Positions 5,788 through 6,679 of a stretch of 6,679 nt of DNA are shown one piece after another. The notes under the pieces were generated by a model, which did not search any database, was not told the origin of the DNA, and saw only the letters and a program-made list of their open reading frames with translations. The position numbers and the translations under genes were made by a program. Every line of letters starts with the position of its first letter. Position 1 is the first letter of the stretch. The DNA comes from Zoogloeaceae bacterium (GTDB lineage: Bacteria; Pseudomonadota; Gammaproteobacteria; Burkholderiales; Rhodocyclaceae). Location of the stretch: contig JAISSL010000227.1 in assembly GCA_031273145.1 (NCBI GenBank), positions 1 to 6,679 on the forward strand, in the 5' to 3' direction.

Positions 5788-6679
5788 ATGCGGGTTTTTT
5801 TCCTGCTCTCTTTGGCCCTTTTTTTCGCGCCCTCTGCTGCCGCGCTGGATTTGCTGGGCGCGTACCATCGGGCGCAAAATTACGATGCCCAATTCGTCGC
5901 CGCCCGAAGAACGCTGGAAGCAGAGCGGGAACGCCTGCCGCAGGCGCGTTCTGCCCTCTTTCCTGCCCTTTCGGCCTCCGGCCAAACCACGCTCAACGAC
6001 AACCAGACCCGCACCAACTCGCTCACACGGGACGCCCGCTACAACAGCAACAGCTATGGCTTAACCCTCACCCAACCGCTGTTCAACCGGGGAAATTTCG
6101 TCGCCTACGAACAGGGACAACTAACCTCACTGATGGCGGAAGCGCGTTTCATGGAAGCCCAGCAAAACCTGATTCTGCGGGTTGCGGAAGCCTATCTTGC
6201 CGTGCTCGATGCCCAATCTACCCTGGAAGCGGCGCAATCGCAAAAGGAAGCCATCGCGCAACAGTTAAAACAGGCACAACAGTATTTTCAGGCGGGCATG
6301 GCGACCATCATTGATACGACCGAAGCGGAATCCCGGCACGATCTGGCGCTGGCGCAGGAAATCGCGGGCAGCAATGAACTGGAAATTCGCCGCGAGGCGC
6401 TCTACGTCCTGATTGGCGAAACGGCGGAAACCCTGGCGCGATTGAAAGGCGATCCGCCGCAGAACCTGCCCAATCCGCAATCCGTAGCGCCCTGGGTCGA
6501 AGCCGCGCAAAAAGGGAACCTTGCGGTGCAGGTTGCCGAATACGAGGCCGATATTGCGGAGCGGGAGATTGCGCGCGCCAACGCTGGTCATTATCCGACC
6601 CTCGACATTGTGGCCAACGTCGGCAGAAGCCGCAGCCAGGATAACAGTGGCGAGCGCCCCACCTATGACACCAGCAGCA
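5788..6679 (+). CDS. tolC: TolC-family type I secretion outer-membrane protein, partial (3' end outside window)
   Basis: TolC forms a trimeric outer-membrane and periplasmic channel used by type I secretion and tripartite efflux systems (family knowledge). The 297 codons visible cover about two-thirds of the usual 430-480. From ATG 5788 the protein starts with a signal peptide (MRVFFLLSLALFFAPSAAA, cleavage near 19). The mature start resembles the type I secretion TolC subfamily: DLLGAYHRAQNYDAQF, then LPQARSALFPALSASG (about 50-65). A coiled-coil-like helical region follows, with YGLTLTQPLFNRGN as the first outer-membrane strand and turn. The second internal repeat is reached at ANAGHYPTLDIVA (265-277), giving the duplicated OEP structure. 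The start is uncertain: in-frame GTG 5758 and ATG 5734 also exist and none has a strong ribosome site. I prefer 5788 because the signal peptide starts cleanly there. Role in export versus drug efflux cannot be told without the partner genes. Confidence 0.9.
   Translation, partial: MRVFFLLSLALFFAPSAAALDLLGAYHRAQNYDAQFVAARRTLEAERERLPQARSALFPALSASGQTTLNDNQTRTNSLTRDARYNSNSYGLTLTQPLFNRGNFVAYEQGQLTSLMAEARFMEAQQNLILRVAEAYLAVLDAQSTLEAAQSQKEAIAQQLKQAQQYFQAGMATIIDTTEAESRHDLALAQEIAGSNELEIRREALYVLIGETAETLARLKGDPPQNLPNPQSVAPWVEAAQKGNLAVQVAEYEADIAEREIARANAGHYPTLDIVANVGRSRSQDNSGERPTYDTSS

Noticed and set aside
4900..5985. Minus-strand open frames of 255, 202, 106 and 105 codons opposite the DUF4160, DUF2442-HTH and TolC-family genes
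   Set aside because: They are antisense shadows; the plus-strand proteins have clear families and a coherent overlap and promoter.
6265..6591. Minus-strand open frame of 108 codons opposite the TolC-family gene
   Set aside because: It lies entirely within a well-supported plus-strand gene and matches no known family.

Overview
The window reads as chromosomal DNA of a moderately GC-rich Gram-negative proteobacterium. A beta- or gammaproteobacterium is my inference, from a PilY1-type pilus adhesin, a TolC-type outer-membrane channel with a cleavable signal peptide, and a tRNA-Pro with an encoded CCA. I cannot name a genus.

Layout. Positions 3853 down to 1 (minus strand) are one uninterrupted reading frame of 1284 codons that runs off the left edge. 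It is a PilY1/PilC-type type IV pilus tip protein with a signal peptide, a vWA-like region with a MIDAS-type motif, and most of the C-terminal PilC/PilY1 beta-propeller domain. Its true end lies outside the window. About 380 bp without a protein gene follow. This stretch holds the pilY1 leader, short repeats and a strong promoter driving a tRNA-Pro(GGG) on the plus strand. A bidirectional hairpin terminator separates the tRNA from a convergent minus-strand gene for a small DUF4870 membrane protein.

Divergent from the DUF4870 gene is a plus-strand two-gene unit: a 75-residue DUF4160 protein and, overlapping it, a 163-residue protein with an N-terminal DUF2442 domain and a C-terminal helix-turn-helix. 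The overlap, a near-perfect TTGACA, and inverted repeats sitting on the -10 region and the start codon make this look like a self-regulated toxin-antitoxin-like module. That function is inference. Downstream, on the same strand and running off the right edge, is a TolC-family type I secretion outer-membrane protein. Its start is ambiguous, and a 22-codon micro-ORF ends in a GTGA overlap with one of the candidate starts.

How the parts relate. PilY1 (pilus tip, outside the cell) and TolC (outer-membrane export channel) are both envelope components, but they lie on opposite strands and nothing shows them co-regulated. The most unusual element is the DUF4160/DUF2442-HTH pair and its control region. 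No CRISPR array, insertion sequence, phage gene or replication origin is visible.
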